Of a stretch of 64,000 bases of DNA, positions 33,642 to 45,092 are shown in pieces (positions within the stretch are counted from its first letter, which is position 1; the number at the start of each line of letters is the position of its first letter). Source of the DNA: Adiantum capillus-veneris (lineage: Eukaryota > Streptophyta > Polypodiopsida > Polypodiales > Pteridaceae); NCBI GenBank assembly GCA_014529385.2, contig CM043967.1, positions 1,495,001-1,559,000 on the forward strand. The letters run 5' to 3'. The notes under the pieces are model-generated. The model saw only the letters and a list, made by a program, of their open reading frames with translations. It had not been told where the DNA came from and searched no databases. Position numbers and translations under genes: made by a program.

Positions 33642-33646
33642 CACAA

Positions 33647-34081
33647 TGCAAAGTAGTGAGGCACTAGCTTGTTTCTCCCTTTCTACTATTTGTCTTCTTG
33701 CTTTATCTTTGGTGGTTTCTTTGCACCATTGTCTCCCAAATATTTTCCCTTTGGGATGCTTTGTTCTTCTTCTTCAGCTCTTTCTGAATTTCTTTTGCCT
33801 CAAGAGAATTTTTTTCACCTCCCTCAAGTCTATCATCGTCTTCTTAGAAAGCTTCGCTTTTCGTTTCTTCTTGTCCTCCATTCCTACGTTGTGTGTAGAT
33901 CTAGGCGAGGCTAGGTTTTGCACTCAGAGTGCTTTATATGCATGACGGAGGTCGAGCCATTTCCAACAACAGAAGTCAGTGTCATGTTTGATTTTGAGGA
34001 TTCTCGATATGTCCATATAAAGGACATCATCTCAAAGAGTTCTACGAAAGATATTTTCTACGGGAGCAATCTCAAGCTACA
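33647..34081. other. No gene recognised
   Basis: T-rich on the plus strand with two overlapping chance frames. The last 40 bases or so resemble the chromovirus LTR weakly, so the LTR fragment may begin slightly earlier than 34082. Confidence 0.35.
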
Positions 34082-34309
34082 AATGCCTTTTGGAGGGGGG
34101 ACCGGCTCCACATAAATCCGGTCCTCAATTGTTGTCATATTCTCTACACTCTCTCTCTCTCTTGTAAAAGTATTGTTCATGCCTAGTTAATTAAGTGTTA
34201 TGATAGAGTTGCTACTACCAATTAAGTTCACCCTCTATGCTCTCAAAATTGCTCACTCTAATTCTCTTAATTTCGCTATTCTCTAAGTTCATAGGCCATT
34301 CACATTACA
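34082..34309 (+). repeat. Chromovirus 5' LTR, 3' end only
   Basis: Matches the end of the 3' LTR (40326-40558) almost base for base, from CCTTTTGGAGGGGGGACC to CACATTACA. Confidence 0.85.
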
Positions 34310-34310
34310 T

Positions 34311-34323
34311 TGGTATCAGAGCC
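34311..34323 (+). other. Primer-binding site, initiator tRNA-Met
   Basis: TGGTATCAGAGCC directly follows the LTR fragment. The nested copy of this family has one mismatch at the same site. Confidence 0.9.
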
Positions 34324-34723
34324 TTTGGTTTCTCTTTTCTTGCTTAAGAAGAGGGGTCCTTAAGTAGCCTATAAATGGTTGATGTTGTTAATTATAATAG
34401 AGTAAGTGGAACTGGGATCTAATATCGGTTTTGTTAAGCCCACTATGTGGGGGATGGTGCACACCTCGGGAGCTTTGGACTTAATAATGGAGTCTTTTTA
34501 GACTTGCCTACGGCTTTACCATTATTGAGCCATAAGAAGTCCGAAAGGAGCTAGCCCTTGGCAACTCTGCTATGTTAGACCTACTCCTCTACTCTCTATA
34601 ATTAACCACTTTGAGCCGTGGGTGTAGATACTTAAGAGCCGATTTTCAAAGGCTAAGAGGAGTGGCAACTAAAGGTTTTGTATTGCTAAAGCATACACTA
34701 AGTATAAACATAAATTTGTTAAC

Positions 34724-36165
34724 ATGGCTAACAATAATCAAGAGAGTAGAATGAACATTGATAGCTTTGATTTTGCACATGAAAGTGCTAAGGATGATGC
34801 TCCCATGCTTATCAAATGTCTTGTTTCTAAGCTGCAACAAGCTATGGCAAACCCATTCCTACAAGGCGAAGTTTTCCAACAACTTCATAGTTATGGGATT
34901 CTCCAAACTCCCCCAAAAGAGAGAGCACCTGAGAAGTCTCTTCATGAGATTTCCAAGAGAGGGCTCTCTACGGTGAGAGAAGAGGAGAACCATACGAATG
35001 GCTTAAATGTTTACTAGCGAGCTTACCTCCATCCAAGAAGAAAGACAAAGTCTCTACTTTAGAGCCTTCACCAAGAGGAGGAGAAGGAAATGAGTCTTCC
35101 AATACTTCCAAAGATATGGCTCCAAGAAGACGGCAGCCTCAACGATCTTGAACTTCCCCCAAGGGGGAAAGATCACTGCAAAGTCCTCCTCCTCGTTATC
35201 GCAAAAGGGAAGAGAGGTACCAAATAAAGGAAAAGGAGAGAAAGAGGTCACCCTCTTCTCCATCTTCATCAACTTCCTCATATTCCAATGAAGGTAGCGG
35301 CTCTTCTCTCAAAGAGCCCCAGAGGAAAGGCCATCGCAAGTTCTATCCGGTATGGAGAAGGTCCAAGAAGCTAAAGAAGTTCAAAGAGGGAGGGAAGAAC
35401 ACCACTTTCCTTGCCTATGCTGGCACCTTTGGTGCTATGGACAAGGTCTTGGCCTTCATCCAACAACTTGATGCGGCCTTTGGTGATGAGGGCTTCACAG
35501 AGTCCTCTAAACTGCGTCAAGTATCTATGCATTACCAAAGTTCCGCTCGACAATGGTGGGATAGCCTACAAGCCCAAAGAAAAGCTCCAAATACATGGAA
35601 GGCTTTAAGAGCCTCCATCATAAAACAGTTTCTGGCAAGCAACGCTCAAGAAAATGTCCTCACAGAATGGCAAAACTTGAAACTCTCTCCCTACGAGTCT
35701 ATCCAAAAGTATGTAGATAAGTTTTGGGATTTATTTCTCAAAGCCACTATCTACAAAAAGATAGACTTTGGGGAGCAAGAGCAACAATTATGTGCGGGTA
35801 TTTCTGAAGAGATGGACGAGTATATTAACTCACAAAGGCCTAATACCATATCGGCGGTCATACACCATACTATGGTCGCCTCTCAAATCGATTCCCAACA
35901 AGGGGTTAAGAGAAACTCTAAATCCATGGACGTGAAGGATCAAAATGAGCCTAGAGGGAGGAATAATGCTCAAACTTCCTCCAAAGGCAACTCTAGCAAC
36001 ACCAATAACAAAGCTAAGGAGAAAGGAGTCTATAAAGGTAAGAATAAACTCTCTGCAATAGAGCTAGAGTGTTATCGTAAGGATAACAAATGCTACAAGT
36101 GTGGACAACAAGGGCATGTCTATCGTGCTTGTCCCCAAAGAAATGCACGCAACAAGCTACCTTGA
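34724..36165 (+). pseudogene. Gag of the decayed chromovirus
   Basis: The N-terminus MANNNQESRMNIDSFDFAHE (34724-35017) matches gag of the nested copy, then a frameshift and stop interrupt it. From about 35152 to 36165 the frame is open. It holds a Ser/Arg-rich region, capsid (FIQQLDAAFGDEGFTESSKL, SARQWWDSLQ, EYINSQRPNTISAVIHHTMV) and a zinc knuckle CYKCGQQGHVYRAC ending at about 36135. Gag is better kept than pol in this copy. Confidence 0.85.
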
Positions 36166-36394
36166 GTTTCTATGTTGGAAACTCCAAAAGAGGATGCTTA
36201 TAGAAAAAGGCTTTTGTTTTTCCTATGCTAGGAGATATGTACATACATGTTTATGAGTCGGGTAGTATCCTATTCCTTGTAAATATGCATGCTTTCACAA
36301 GTTAATGAAAATTTATATTTTCATATACATGATTTCTGTTAGAAAGTCTGTAAATGAATTTAATGTTTCAACCAATAACAATATTATTAAATTA

Positions 36395-38285
36395 AAAAAA
36401 ATGGGAATCAAGAGGAATTAGAATTGTCTAAATTCCTAAATGGATTCCAAAATGTTTTTATTGATGATATCCCCGTGAGCTATCTCCACAATGAGGGGAC
36501 AATGGCCATACAATGGAGCTTCTACCATGAAGCTCACTGCCTAATAAGCCTCCTTATTGAGCTTTACAAGATCCACAAGAGGAGTTCGAAAAGGCAATAA
36601 CATGGACTGGTAAGTTTCGAGAGAGATTCAATAATTAGGTCACATTATCTCTAAAGGTGGTATTTCTATGGATCCACAAAAAGTAGAGGTAATAAAAGAT
36701 GGCCTAATCCAAGGAATCTACATGACTTGCAAATCTCTAAGGGTATGAGTGCATACTAGAGATGCTTCATAAGAAAAATCCATGCTTATAGCAGGTCCAA
36801 TACATGACTTAACAAAAAAGAACGTTAAGTATACATGGACCGCAAAGAGAGAAAACTATTTCTAAAAATTTTAAAGAGAAACTTATTTCTCAACTTATGG
36901 GATCTCTCAAAGCTATTTGAGGTCCAATGTAATGCCTGTATGATTGCCTTTGAGCAAAACTTTGCTTCAAGAAGGGAATACCATAGCATACGAGATTCAA
37001 AGACTCAACTCCAATGAGCGAATGATGGTCATATACAAAAGGACCTATGAGCTGTTTTAAATGCTCTAGACACATGGAAGTACTTCTTGCAGACTCCATT
37101 CATGATGCAAACCAAGCTCTCGGACAATCAAATGAGGTAGGAAAATTTCTTTTTGCAATTTAAATTCTACTTTGCTCACATTGTTGGCAAGCACAATCAT
37201 GTAGCCGATGCACTTTCCCAATGGCCAAGGGTAGATAGGATATCAATAGCAACTTACAATGAGCTATGTTTTATGATAGTTAAATATGCTTCTAACCCAG
37301 GCTTTAGGGATATGATAATAGCCTTACAAATGGAAGAAAAAGAACCACTCACGAAAAAGGATGGTTATCTTCCATACCTCAATAGGCTATATCTTCCTTA
37401 CTTCCCATGCTCCTTCCATATGCGGGGCAAAGAGAAATTCGAATTTACTCTGCAAGGAGTAAAAGCATACTTGAATTGGCTTACCAAGAAACAATAACAT
37501 ACAAGAGAATGTTTCAAAATGTATGGTATACCAAAAGATGAAGTATGAAAAAAGGACCATGGCTTACCAACATCCAATTGTGTCGAATAGAAATCCTACT
37601 ATGACCACTAATTTTAGTCTCTATCAGAATTAGAGTAATCCTCTTATGTCGGCCTACTATTCCAACGGATGGCCAAAAGCAAAGTTACAAAACTAATGAT
37701 CCTTGATCTACTAAAAGCCTGTGATTCGAACTAGATCAATGCTCAAAATGAGAGAAGTACTTATCTTAACAACAGTATGTCTCTAATAACGTGAACATAC
37801 TTCTAAGGAGAAACTACCTTTTGAGGCTAAAGACGGAAGATCCAAAAGTCCCTTGTAGCTTAAGATACCTGGGAAGATCTTCATTGCAAATGAGTATACC
37901 CGAGATCAAAACTAATCTTTTTACAAGATTAAACAGACTATATCCATTTATTAGCTAGGCAAAAGAGGCTCCTGCCGTTACGCACAAAAGAGCCTTATCC
38001 TTAAAAAAATTTTAAAAAAAAGTTGGGTCTTACTAAACTTTCCCAAGGCTCATCTAAGGCAAATTACACACAAATGAAGACCCGCCACAGATCAAGGATG
38101 AAGCAGAGGAGCTCCAACCCAAGTTCATCCTTCAACAAGAAGACAAGGTATTAAGAAATGGTAAGATTACTGACAGTATCTTATTTAATTATCCTTTCAA
38201 AGATGCTAAATGCATGCAAAGAACATGGCTTAAGGATAATATGAACCTCGTTAATGATTCTTACAATGACACAAAAGAGTAAGCA
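36395..38285 (+). pseudogene. Collapsed pol of the decayed chromovirus
   Basis: Fragments in order: NQEELELSKFL and FQNVFIDDIP (36405-36480, before RT), SMDPQKVEVIK (about 36665, end of RT), AGPIHDLTKKNVKYTWTAK (36795, connection), then a stop-filled RNase H. FAHIVGKHNHVADALSQWP follows at 37167, then remnants of integrase to 37900, KFPKAHLRQIT near 38040 and the chromodomain end QEDKVLRNGKITDSI to NLVNDSYND (38140-38280). The whole RT catalytic region and most of integrase are missing when compared with the nested copy. Confidence 0.75.
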
Positions 38286-38628
38286 AATGTAAAAGAAATG
38301 CATTTTAAATGATCAATGTTTTTGTCTTATAGGACTCTCTTTTTATGTTTTGTGCACAAATTTTAAAGTATGCATACTTAGGATCATGTTTGTGGTGACT
38401 ACGTCTCCCAAACACCAAGTAGACCTTGTCACTCTACTTTGGAAGTATGATAAGGACTAAAAAGAGCAGACATGCTTGCGGCAGACAATGTCTCTCAAGC
38501 ACCAAGTGGATTAGTCATCCACTCTGGAATGATGTCGTAGGGTAAAAATGGATCCTCTACCCGCTAAGACCAATGGACTAATGGGTGAGACTTTACCATC
38601 TCTACCTCATAGTCGAGGACGACTGTGA

Positions 38629-38645
38629 TTTCAAGAGAGAGGTAA
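38629..38645 (+). other. Polypurine tract
   Basis: TTTCAAGAGAGAGGTAA directly precedes the LTR start TGTCATAAAA. The identical tract is found in the nested copy. Confidence 0.85.
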
Positions 38646-38947
38646 TGTCATAAAAATTAATATCTATCCAACCCAAATGATTTTCTCATATTAAACTGAT
38701 CACTTAATGTGGGAGAATACACGGGAACAAGGGTTAAGATATAGACATGTGCTTATAGATCTATCTCAACACGGGGCCAATGGTTAAGGGGACCAAATGA
38801 GAGATGGTCTATCAAAGAGCAAGGCTAACCAATGGAGCATAAGACCTTAGGGTTAGCTTCATTGAAGACCTCCAATAATGTGTGTAAAAGTCCTTTGACC
38901 TTAGGCAAGCTAGGGCTGAGCTTGAGGTGGGAACCCGGCCTAAGCTC

Positions 38948-39140
38948 GAGGTGCTTGTTTTGCTTAAGATGCTTGTCCTGCTTAAGGTGCTTGTCGTGCT
39001 TGAGGTGCTTGACATGCTTGAGGTGCTTGATTAAGATGCTTGAGGTGCTTGACTGGCTCCATGATTGAGGTGCTTGACTTGCTACATGATTAAGGTGCTT
39101 GAGGTGCCTTGAGATGCTTGCCTGAGATGCTTGTGGGAAC
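38948..39140 (+). repeat. LTR minisatellite, unit about GAGGTGCTTG
   Basis: About 14 imperfect repeats of a 10-15-bp unit (GAGGTGCTTGACATGCTT and variants). The nested LTRs carry the same minisatellite with fewer units. Confidence 0.85.
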
Positions 39141-39252
39141 ACCCCCTAGTTCAAGTGCTTTGTCATGCTTGATGACTAAGGGGCTTGCTCATCCAAAGTC
39201 AAAAAGATCCCTACAAGGAGGGGGGTGAGCCTACAAGGGGGGTGATGAGAGA

Positions 39253-39253
<1 letters not shown>

Positions 39254-39321
<68 letters not shown>
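39254..39321. repeat. (AC)n microsatellite
   Basis: About 34 uninterrupted AC units inside the LTR; the corresponding place in the nested LTRs has only a short GTGTGTGTGAGTG stretch. Confidence 0.95.
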
Positions 39322-40649
39322 GGGAAGCCCCAGCTTGAAGAGGCAGCAAGGACACTTGTCAAGTTCCTCCCCATGTTGCCCTCATGGTGTGCCTGAAGCC
39401 TATTGGTTGGCCACCCAAGGGGTCCAATGATAATTTAGGATATTTAATTAATTGATTTTGCATTTATCAAGTCCTCTCTCTCAAAGGGGAAAGGGGGACA
39501 CTTGTCTTAAGGCTACCCATGTTGCTTGTAATGGCTCCTGCTTGTGATTGGCTAGGCCTGGAGGGGTCCAATGAGCTTCAAGCATGAGCTACAAGGGGGG
39601 TCGACCCAAGCAAGCTAGGGGGGTTCTTAGGGGGTATACTCACCCACACACACTCACACACACTCTCATTGTGTACTATGCAAAGTGCAAGAGCTCCCTC
39701 TCCTTCTCCAAGAAAGTAGAGGTTGAGAGCCTACACCAACACTCTTGGCTATGGAGTGCAAATCCAACCAAGAGCCATGCTTCAATGCTTAAGCTTTCCA
39801 TCTCCTTCTTCTTCATTACTATGCTATTATGTATGCTAGCAACAAGAGTATGATAAGTGAGGAACTACTTCTTTCTCCTATGAAATGTTTCTTCTTCCTC
39901 TTCCCTACCCTCATTCCCTGCTAGCTCTCTCCACCTTCGAAGGTGTTTGAGGTCTTGGGATTGAGGCTTGGGATAGTTAATGCTTTCTACAAGTGCATGT
40001 TATGCTTATTGCAAGAAGGCTAATGGTTTATTGCAAGTAGATTAATTACTTAATGCAAGTAGATTAATTGTATTGCAAGGTAGATTAATTATTGCTTTAA
40101 GCACAAGTTGATGCATAAAAAGTATACATCTTCATGCACTCAAATGATTTAGGGAACACAAAGATTAATGATGTTCACAAGTTCTTGATGTTTCCAAGCT
40201 AAGATTGATTGTTGAAATTATGCAAAAGCTTGGTGTGTGAACCTTTCATCTTCATATTGCCAAGGAGGTCTCAAGGAACACAAAGATTGTATTGTACCAA
40301 GTCTCTCTTAATGAGAGAATCTATAATACAAATTCCTTTTGGAGGGGGGACCGGCTCCACATAAATCCGGTCCTCAACTGTTGTCATATTCTCTACACTC
40401 TCTCTCTCTCTTGTAAAAGTATTGTTCATGCCTAGTTAATGAAGTGTTATGATAGAGTTGCTACTACCAATTAAGTTCACCCTCTATGCTCTCAAAATTT
40501 CTCACTCTAATTCTCTTAATTTCGCTATTCTCTAAGTTCATAGGCCATTCACATTACACAAGATGCCCAAGCTACCATATTGCCTTGCTAAACAAGGCAA
40601 TATCATTATAGATAAGTGTGTTGTACACAAACCAATCACAAACATTATA

Positions 40650-41940
40650 AGAAAACATACTTGCAATTCAAAAGATTGGCACATTGTTGAACCAATTACA
40701 TTACCATGTAGTGATGATATGGTGATTTGTCCAAGCACTGATGAATGTCTTGTGGAAGCTCTCCATAGCTACCTGGAAATTTTCATACTCAGCATCAGTC
40801 CATGAGTTCAATTCACAAAACTTGAATATTGCATCCAAGGTTTTTTATACCTTTGCCTTGCGAGTTCTGGATGCACCATTGTCTACATAATCAACTACAA
40901 CATTGTGCGGATTTTTTCACCTATTTGTATCTCAATGCTTGTCTTTCTTATGCACTTTGGCATTTATGTTGCTTTCCAATTTTAGGCATTGATAGGAAGA
41001 TTTGGGCTTTCACACCATCAACGGATAGCTTCTTTGGAACATCCAACCATTCTTAGATCTCTTTTCATCCTACTCTATCTTAACATGTTCTCCATGCAAA
41101 CCCATCTCTAAGCACACTATCTCTAAGGCTGAGATTCCCCTTTTCTTTGCAGGGAGAGGTCGAGTGGTCCATGTGAAACTGATGTAGAGAAACATTAGTT
41201 TTTCTATTATCCTACAAAGTGCATGCATCGTGCATATATTTATCCTTGATAGTGGGATATCCTAAATGGGTCAAAAATTGAGATCACAAAGAAACATATC
41301 TGGTGCTCTTCTCCAATAAGGTTTGTCCAGGATGTAAACCCCTCCCATGTATTACAAGCAAGCTCCTTTGAAAATGTAATATAAGAAAGGGTTTTTGCTT
41401 GTTACTCCTTTGGAAACTTTGTACATGCATTTCAAGGTCTTTAGATCTCCATCCATGTGCCACTCAACTGTGTAAAAGCACATGCCCTCCACATCCAATT
41501 CCTTTCCATTTGATTTTCAAGATGCTAGTTGGATGAAAACCCCAGTTCAATATATCAAAGTTCTCAATTGCACTTACAATATATCAAAGTTCTCAATGGC
41601 ACTTAAAGGGTAATTTTAAGCTATTTGGAATGCACATTCAAAAGCATACAGCTTAAACATAACGTCAACTTTCCTTAAAGATAGCAAGAAGAAAAAGGTT
41701 GTGCTTAGATTGAAAACTAATGTTTCTAGGATCATCCAATACAATACTTGCTTCCATGACTTTACTCATGAGTGTGATTGTGCCTCACTCAATCTCCGAT
41801 TATTTTACAAGTTCGTACTTGTCTAGCTTGATAACAAACTTTATAACACCGAACTTTAGAACACTGTTGTACTCTTTGGGAGTAACATTGAGCAACTACC
41901 CCATGTATGTTTGCAAGGTGATCAAATTATAAAAAATATT
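40650..41940 (-). pseudogene. Decayed protein-coding relic, family unknown
   Basis: Minus-strand reading gives several clean stretches in consistent order. These are LKFGVIKFVIKLDKYELVK and MSKVMEASIVLDDPRNISF (41880-41690), MCFYTVEWHMDGDLKTLKCM and NPFLYYIFKGACL (41490-41370), EWLDVPKKLSVDGVKAQIF (about 41050), and KTLDAIFKFCELNSWTDAEY and AMESFHKTFISAW (40850-40720). Each is interrupted by single stops or frameshifts. Composition is protein-like, with good Trp/Tyr/Lys distribution. No family was recognised; it may be a host gene or the protein of an unknown transposon. Confidence 0.45.
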
Positions 41941-42693
41941 GTTATACTTACAAGTCATATACCGCTTCCTCTGCTTTTGATGATCTGTATATTGATTCAA
42001 TGTGAAAAGGGATTCCCAACGTCTAAAGCACCTCCTCGTTCACTTCCCGTCTTTTTTTTTATTTAGAGAAAGGGTTTGGAAGTAGTGTGTTCTTGATGTG
42101 AATCTTTTTACTTGTTTTTGCAAAAGTTTGGGAGAAGAAGGGAATGGATGCTTAAATGATTCAACTTTACTCACACACACACACACATAAAACCTCTCAC
42201 CATCTCTCCCAAGACAAGGTATCCACAAATAGAAAACCATACACACACATACATATAGAATGACATGCTAGTGATAGCCTATGAGAGAAAGGGATGTAGA
42301 TCGAGATAATTTTTGCACACACAGCTTAGCATAAGAGTTGAGAGAGAGAACTTTGCAAAATAATGGCCTAAAATTGTAGCCCCCAAATTCCATGACACCT
42401 CTTGTGGAGTTGAGTATTTAAGTTTATTACTGACCTGTTTGAGGTGCCAAACATTTGAGGCACCACTTTACACTTTAGTCCATGAATGGTAGCTATCACT
42501 TAATGCATGACCCTTTATAGGGTGGGTTCTCACTAAATATGTACAATGGAGTCATATTTCTTATTGGTTAAAATAACTACAACACCATGCAAAGATAACT
42601 GGCCTATTGATGGAACATTCCCTTTAGCTCCCAGAGTCCCAATCTACACAACATCATTTTACTATTAGTAAAAAAGAAAAAACACCATAAGTA
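41941..42693. other. No gene recognised
   Basis: AT-rich with several short AC runs (42171-42186, 42241-42250). Nothing else was found. Confidence 0.35.
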
Positions 42694-42844
42694 ACTATTA
42701 CACACCATCTATCCCAATTTTAATGCTAGTCACATACAACAGGAGGGTGTCCAATCTTGTAACATCCCTCCCATTAGGGATAGTAACTATCCTTAGTTGC
42801 TCAATAGAGAACCAAATGGACTGTGAGTGATGGAAAGTGCAGAT
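42694..42844 (+). repeat. 151-bp direct repeat, copy 1
   Basis: ACTATTACACACCATCTATC to AAGTGCAGAT; identical to 44942-45092 except for one base (CTGTGAG against CCGTGAG). Confidence 0.9.
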
Positions 42845-43169
42845 AAGGTTTAGAAAGTTTTTGAAAAAAAATTGAGGTGGCCTTTAAAAGTCAAAATGTA
42901 GCGGTTTCAAACCATGCTAGTGCATGTGGTGGTGGTTTCATGATCAAGTATTTATGCAGGGACGCGTTTTTCTTTTGAATTTACAAGTGAAGATCCTCAA
43001 AAATGTGTTTTGTAGGTAGGGGTCCTTGAAAGATTCATAAGAGACTAATATGGAAAGCATTGTGAATGTGCCAGTGTGAAGGTAAATCTAAACAAAATGA
43101 AACATCATTAAACATTAGAAATCTTGAATGGACCATAAAAATGGGGAGCAAGTTTTACAAAAACAATGG

Positions 43170-43570
43170 TGTCAACACTCTTAATTCTTCGTTTTCAATT
43201 CAAAGCATAACATAATCACCTTCCTTAAACTCGTTTATTAGCATGCTTACTCTAAAGTTCTTGTGAATGCTTAATAGCACAGTGAACACTTGCATAAATG
43301 TCATGAAAATTTGCAATTAACGTATCTGCAGTAGGCACAAGATTAGAAAGATGTGAAGTAGAAGTAGGAAGTAAGTGATCATACACAATCTCAAATGGAG
43401 ATTTACTTGTATCAAAGTGAGTGGTCTTGTTTTATGAAAATTGCAAAATATGCAGGTACTCACCCCATTTCCTTGGTGGACAAGAAACAGAAGCTTTCAG
43501 TTATCAACGATGGTATGATTAATGACTTTCGTTTGACCATTGGACTCAATACGGAATACACAAGTAAAAT
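43170..43570 (-). pseudogene. Ty3 integrase C-terminal fragment
   Basis: On the minus strand RIESNGQTKVINHTIVDN (about 43565-43500) corresponds to the integrase core block containing the catalytic Glu. A second frame then reads NKTTHFDTSKSPFEIVYDHL and LSNLVPTADTLIANFHDIY through AIKHSQEL, a stop and SKHANKRV, the usual segment after the core. The rest of the element is not visible on either side. Confidence 0.7.
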
Positions 43571-44090
43571 CAAATGTTGTACCAAGATTTTTAAAAATTG
43601 TAGAATCTTGTTCAGATGGCTTGTTGTCAAATGAAGCCACAGTGTGCAAGATATGGCAGGTTGACGTTAGAAGGTTTTGTAGATTTTTGACGGGTAGCGC
43701 AAATGGGGATAGATGGCTAGGGTTGGTTTTAGCAGTTACATGTGAAGTGCTCAAGTTGCGGTCACATCAATCCTTTTAGATTGAGAATCGGATCCCAAAT
43801 GAGCAAGTTATGGGCAGTTGAAGGTTTGGCGGGGGTCGCTTTCAAGCCGATTTGCCCACTTTGGAAAGTTTGCCATCAGATGGTTTTTGGAGCTCGACAA
43901 GGTTTGCAAATGGAGTGCTCAACATGAAGGGTAGCAAAAAGTGATTGCTTGTCAGTTGGATGCCTGGTCGAAGAGTTACGACGACCAGATGGAATTAAGT
44001 CCAGTGGCGGCCATGCAATGCCATATGAGTTTTTCATTTTTTGACGGCCTTGGTTAACGAGCCCAGGGAGACCGAATTGGATCGGGGTTT

Positions 44091-44956
44091 TCAAATACGG
44101 TAGTCAGGGACCACGGCTACAAGATTAACTTGACGGCTTTCCAGATTAGTTGTGGATGGTTCCTTTATGTGAGGATTGGCCATAACGTCCTCAGTGGTTA
44201 GGAACCATTCATGCACACTATCCAAAAGGTGAACACGACTGGGGTGAGGTGGAAGTTGGAAAACCTGTCGATTATGATACTTGACTGACTTCCAATCTTG
44301 AAATACCATCTGAAATTTCTCCAAATTGGTGTATACCATTTCATCATGGAAAAATTCATGAATTTGAACAATTGTTTCCCTCCTTAGCTGGTCTATCTCT
44401 TGCCTTGCAACAATAGGCAATCGTTAAAGAAGAGAAACAATATGCTTGATGGGCAGGGAGCACAAGATCTCAGCCATCTCCCTCAAACATGGTTTGGAGA
44501 CTGCTCGATTGGCCAACTCATTTTTTGGGATCTTGGAGGCTTCCACACTGAGTTGGAGGAGCTCATTAGTGATCCTTGTCAGCTCACAAATCTGAATCCA
44601 CCATTGCCCCATTTGTAGCTTGAAGTTCTCCAGTTCTTTAAACATATTATGGATTTGGTCTTTCTTCAAAGCTTCATCAACAACTTGATTCCAAGTTGTC
44701 CATTCTAAAGTAGCCTTTCATACAATGCTCTAAGTTCATCCACTATTATGATGTATGTCTGCTCATATGGTGGCTTAAGATAGGTTGGATAGAGAACGGA
44801 AAAGAATCTGGGAAGCACAACTTTCTTAGCAGCTAAAGTGTACATTAGGAATGGGTAATCTGGAACAAATTCAACAAAAGTCATCACAATTTGATTCTCT
44901 TGTTGTATCATTTTCCTGGAAATGCAGACAAGGTGATAGAGACTATTACACACCAT
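44091..44956 (-). pseudogene. Decayed coding relic, family unknown
   Basis: Three minus-strand pieces: 44956-44705 (VEFVPDYPFLMYTLAAKKVV, YIIIVDELRALYERLL), 44669-44424 (MFKELENFKLQMGQWWIQIC) and 44420-44091 (RQEIDQLRRETIVQIHEFFH). The last two are in one frame separated by a single stop. The content looks helical and coiled-coil-like. No family was recognised. The first piece begins inside the second copy of the 151-bp repeat. Confidence 0.4.
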
Positions 44957-45092
44957 CTATCCCAATTTTAATGCTAGTCACATACAACAGGAGGGTGTCC
45001 AATCTTGTAACATCCCTCCCATTAGGGATAGTAACTATCCTTAGTTGCTCAATAGAGAACCAAATGGACCGTGAGTGATGGAAAGTGCAGAT
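44942..45092 (+). repeat. 151-bp direct repeat, copy 2
   Basis: Second copy of the 42694-42844 sequence; the homology begins and ends abruptly at both sites. Confidence 0.9.

Larger units (their letters stand above)
31987..33646 (-). mobile_element. Small non-coding LTR retrotransposon (TRIM-like) with target duplication
   Basis: Two direct repeats of about 350-375 bp (31992-32366 and 33291-33641) flank a 0.9-kb interior. The element is bounded by a perfect 5-bp target duplication CACAA (31987-31991 and 33642-33646). The minus orientation follows from the primer site next to the right-hand LTR. The interior holds no gag or pol; a 67-codon frame at 32622-32825 is hydrophobic and looks incidental. 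It therefore depends on another element for its proteins. Confidence 0.85.
34082..40558 (+). mobile_element. Decayed chromovirus-type Ty3 element, 5' LTR truncated
   Basis: It belongs to the same family as the nested element at 46866-55612 but lies in the opposite orientation and is far more decayed. Only the last 228 bp of the 5' LTR remain, against a complete 1913-bp 3' LTR. Gag is recognisable through the zinc knuckle. Most of protease, RT and integrase is deleted, and the chromodomain end is still present. The interior is 4.3 kb against 5.6 kb in the nested copy. Confidence 0.85.
38646..40558 (+). repeat. Chromovirus 3' LTR, 1913 bp
   Basis: TGTCATAAAA to CACATTACA. It contains the GAGGTGCTTG minisatellite and a long AC microsatellite, and is homologous in full to the LTRs of the nested copy (in reverse). 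Confidence 0.9.

Noticed and set aside
39185-39430. ORF with Thr-His repeat
   Set aside because: Translation of the AC microsatellite inside the LTR.
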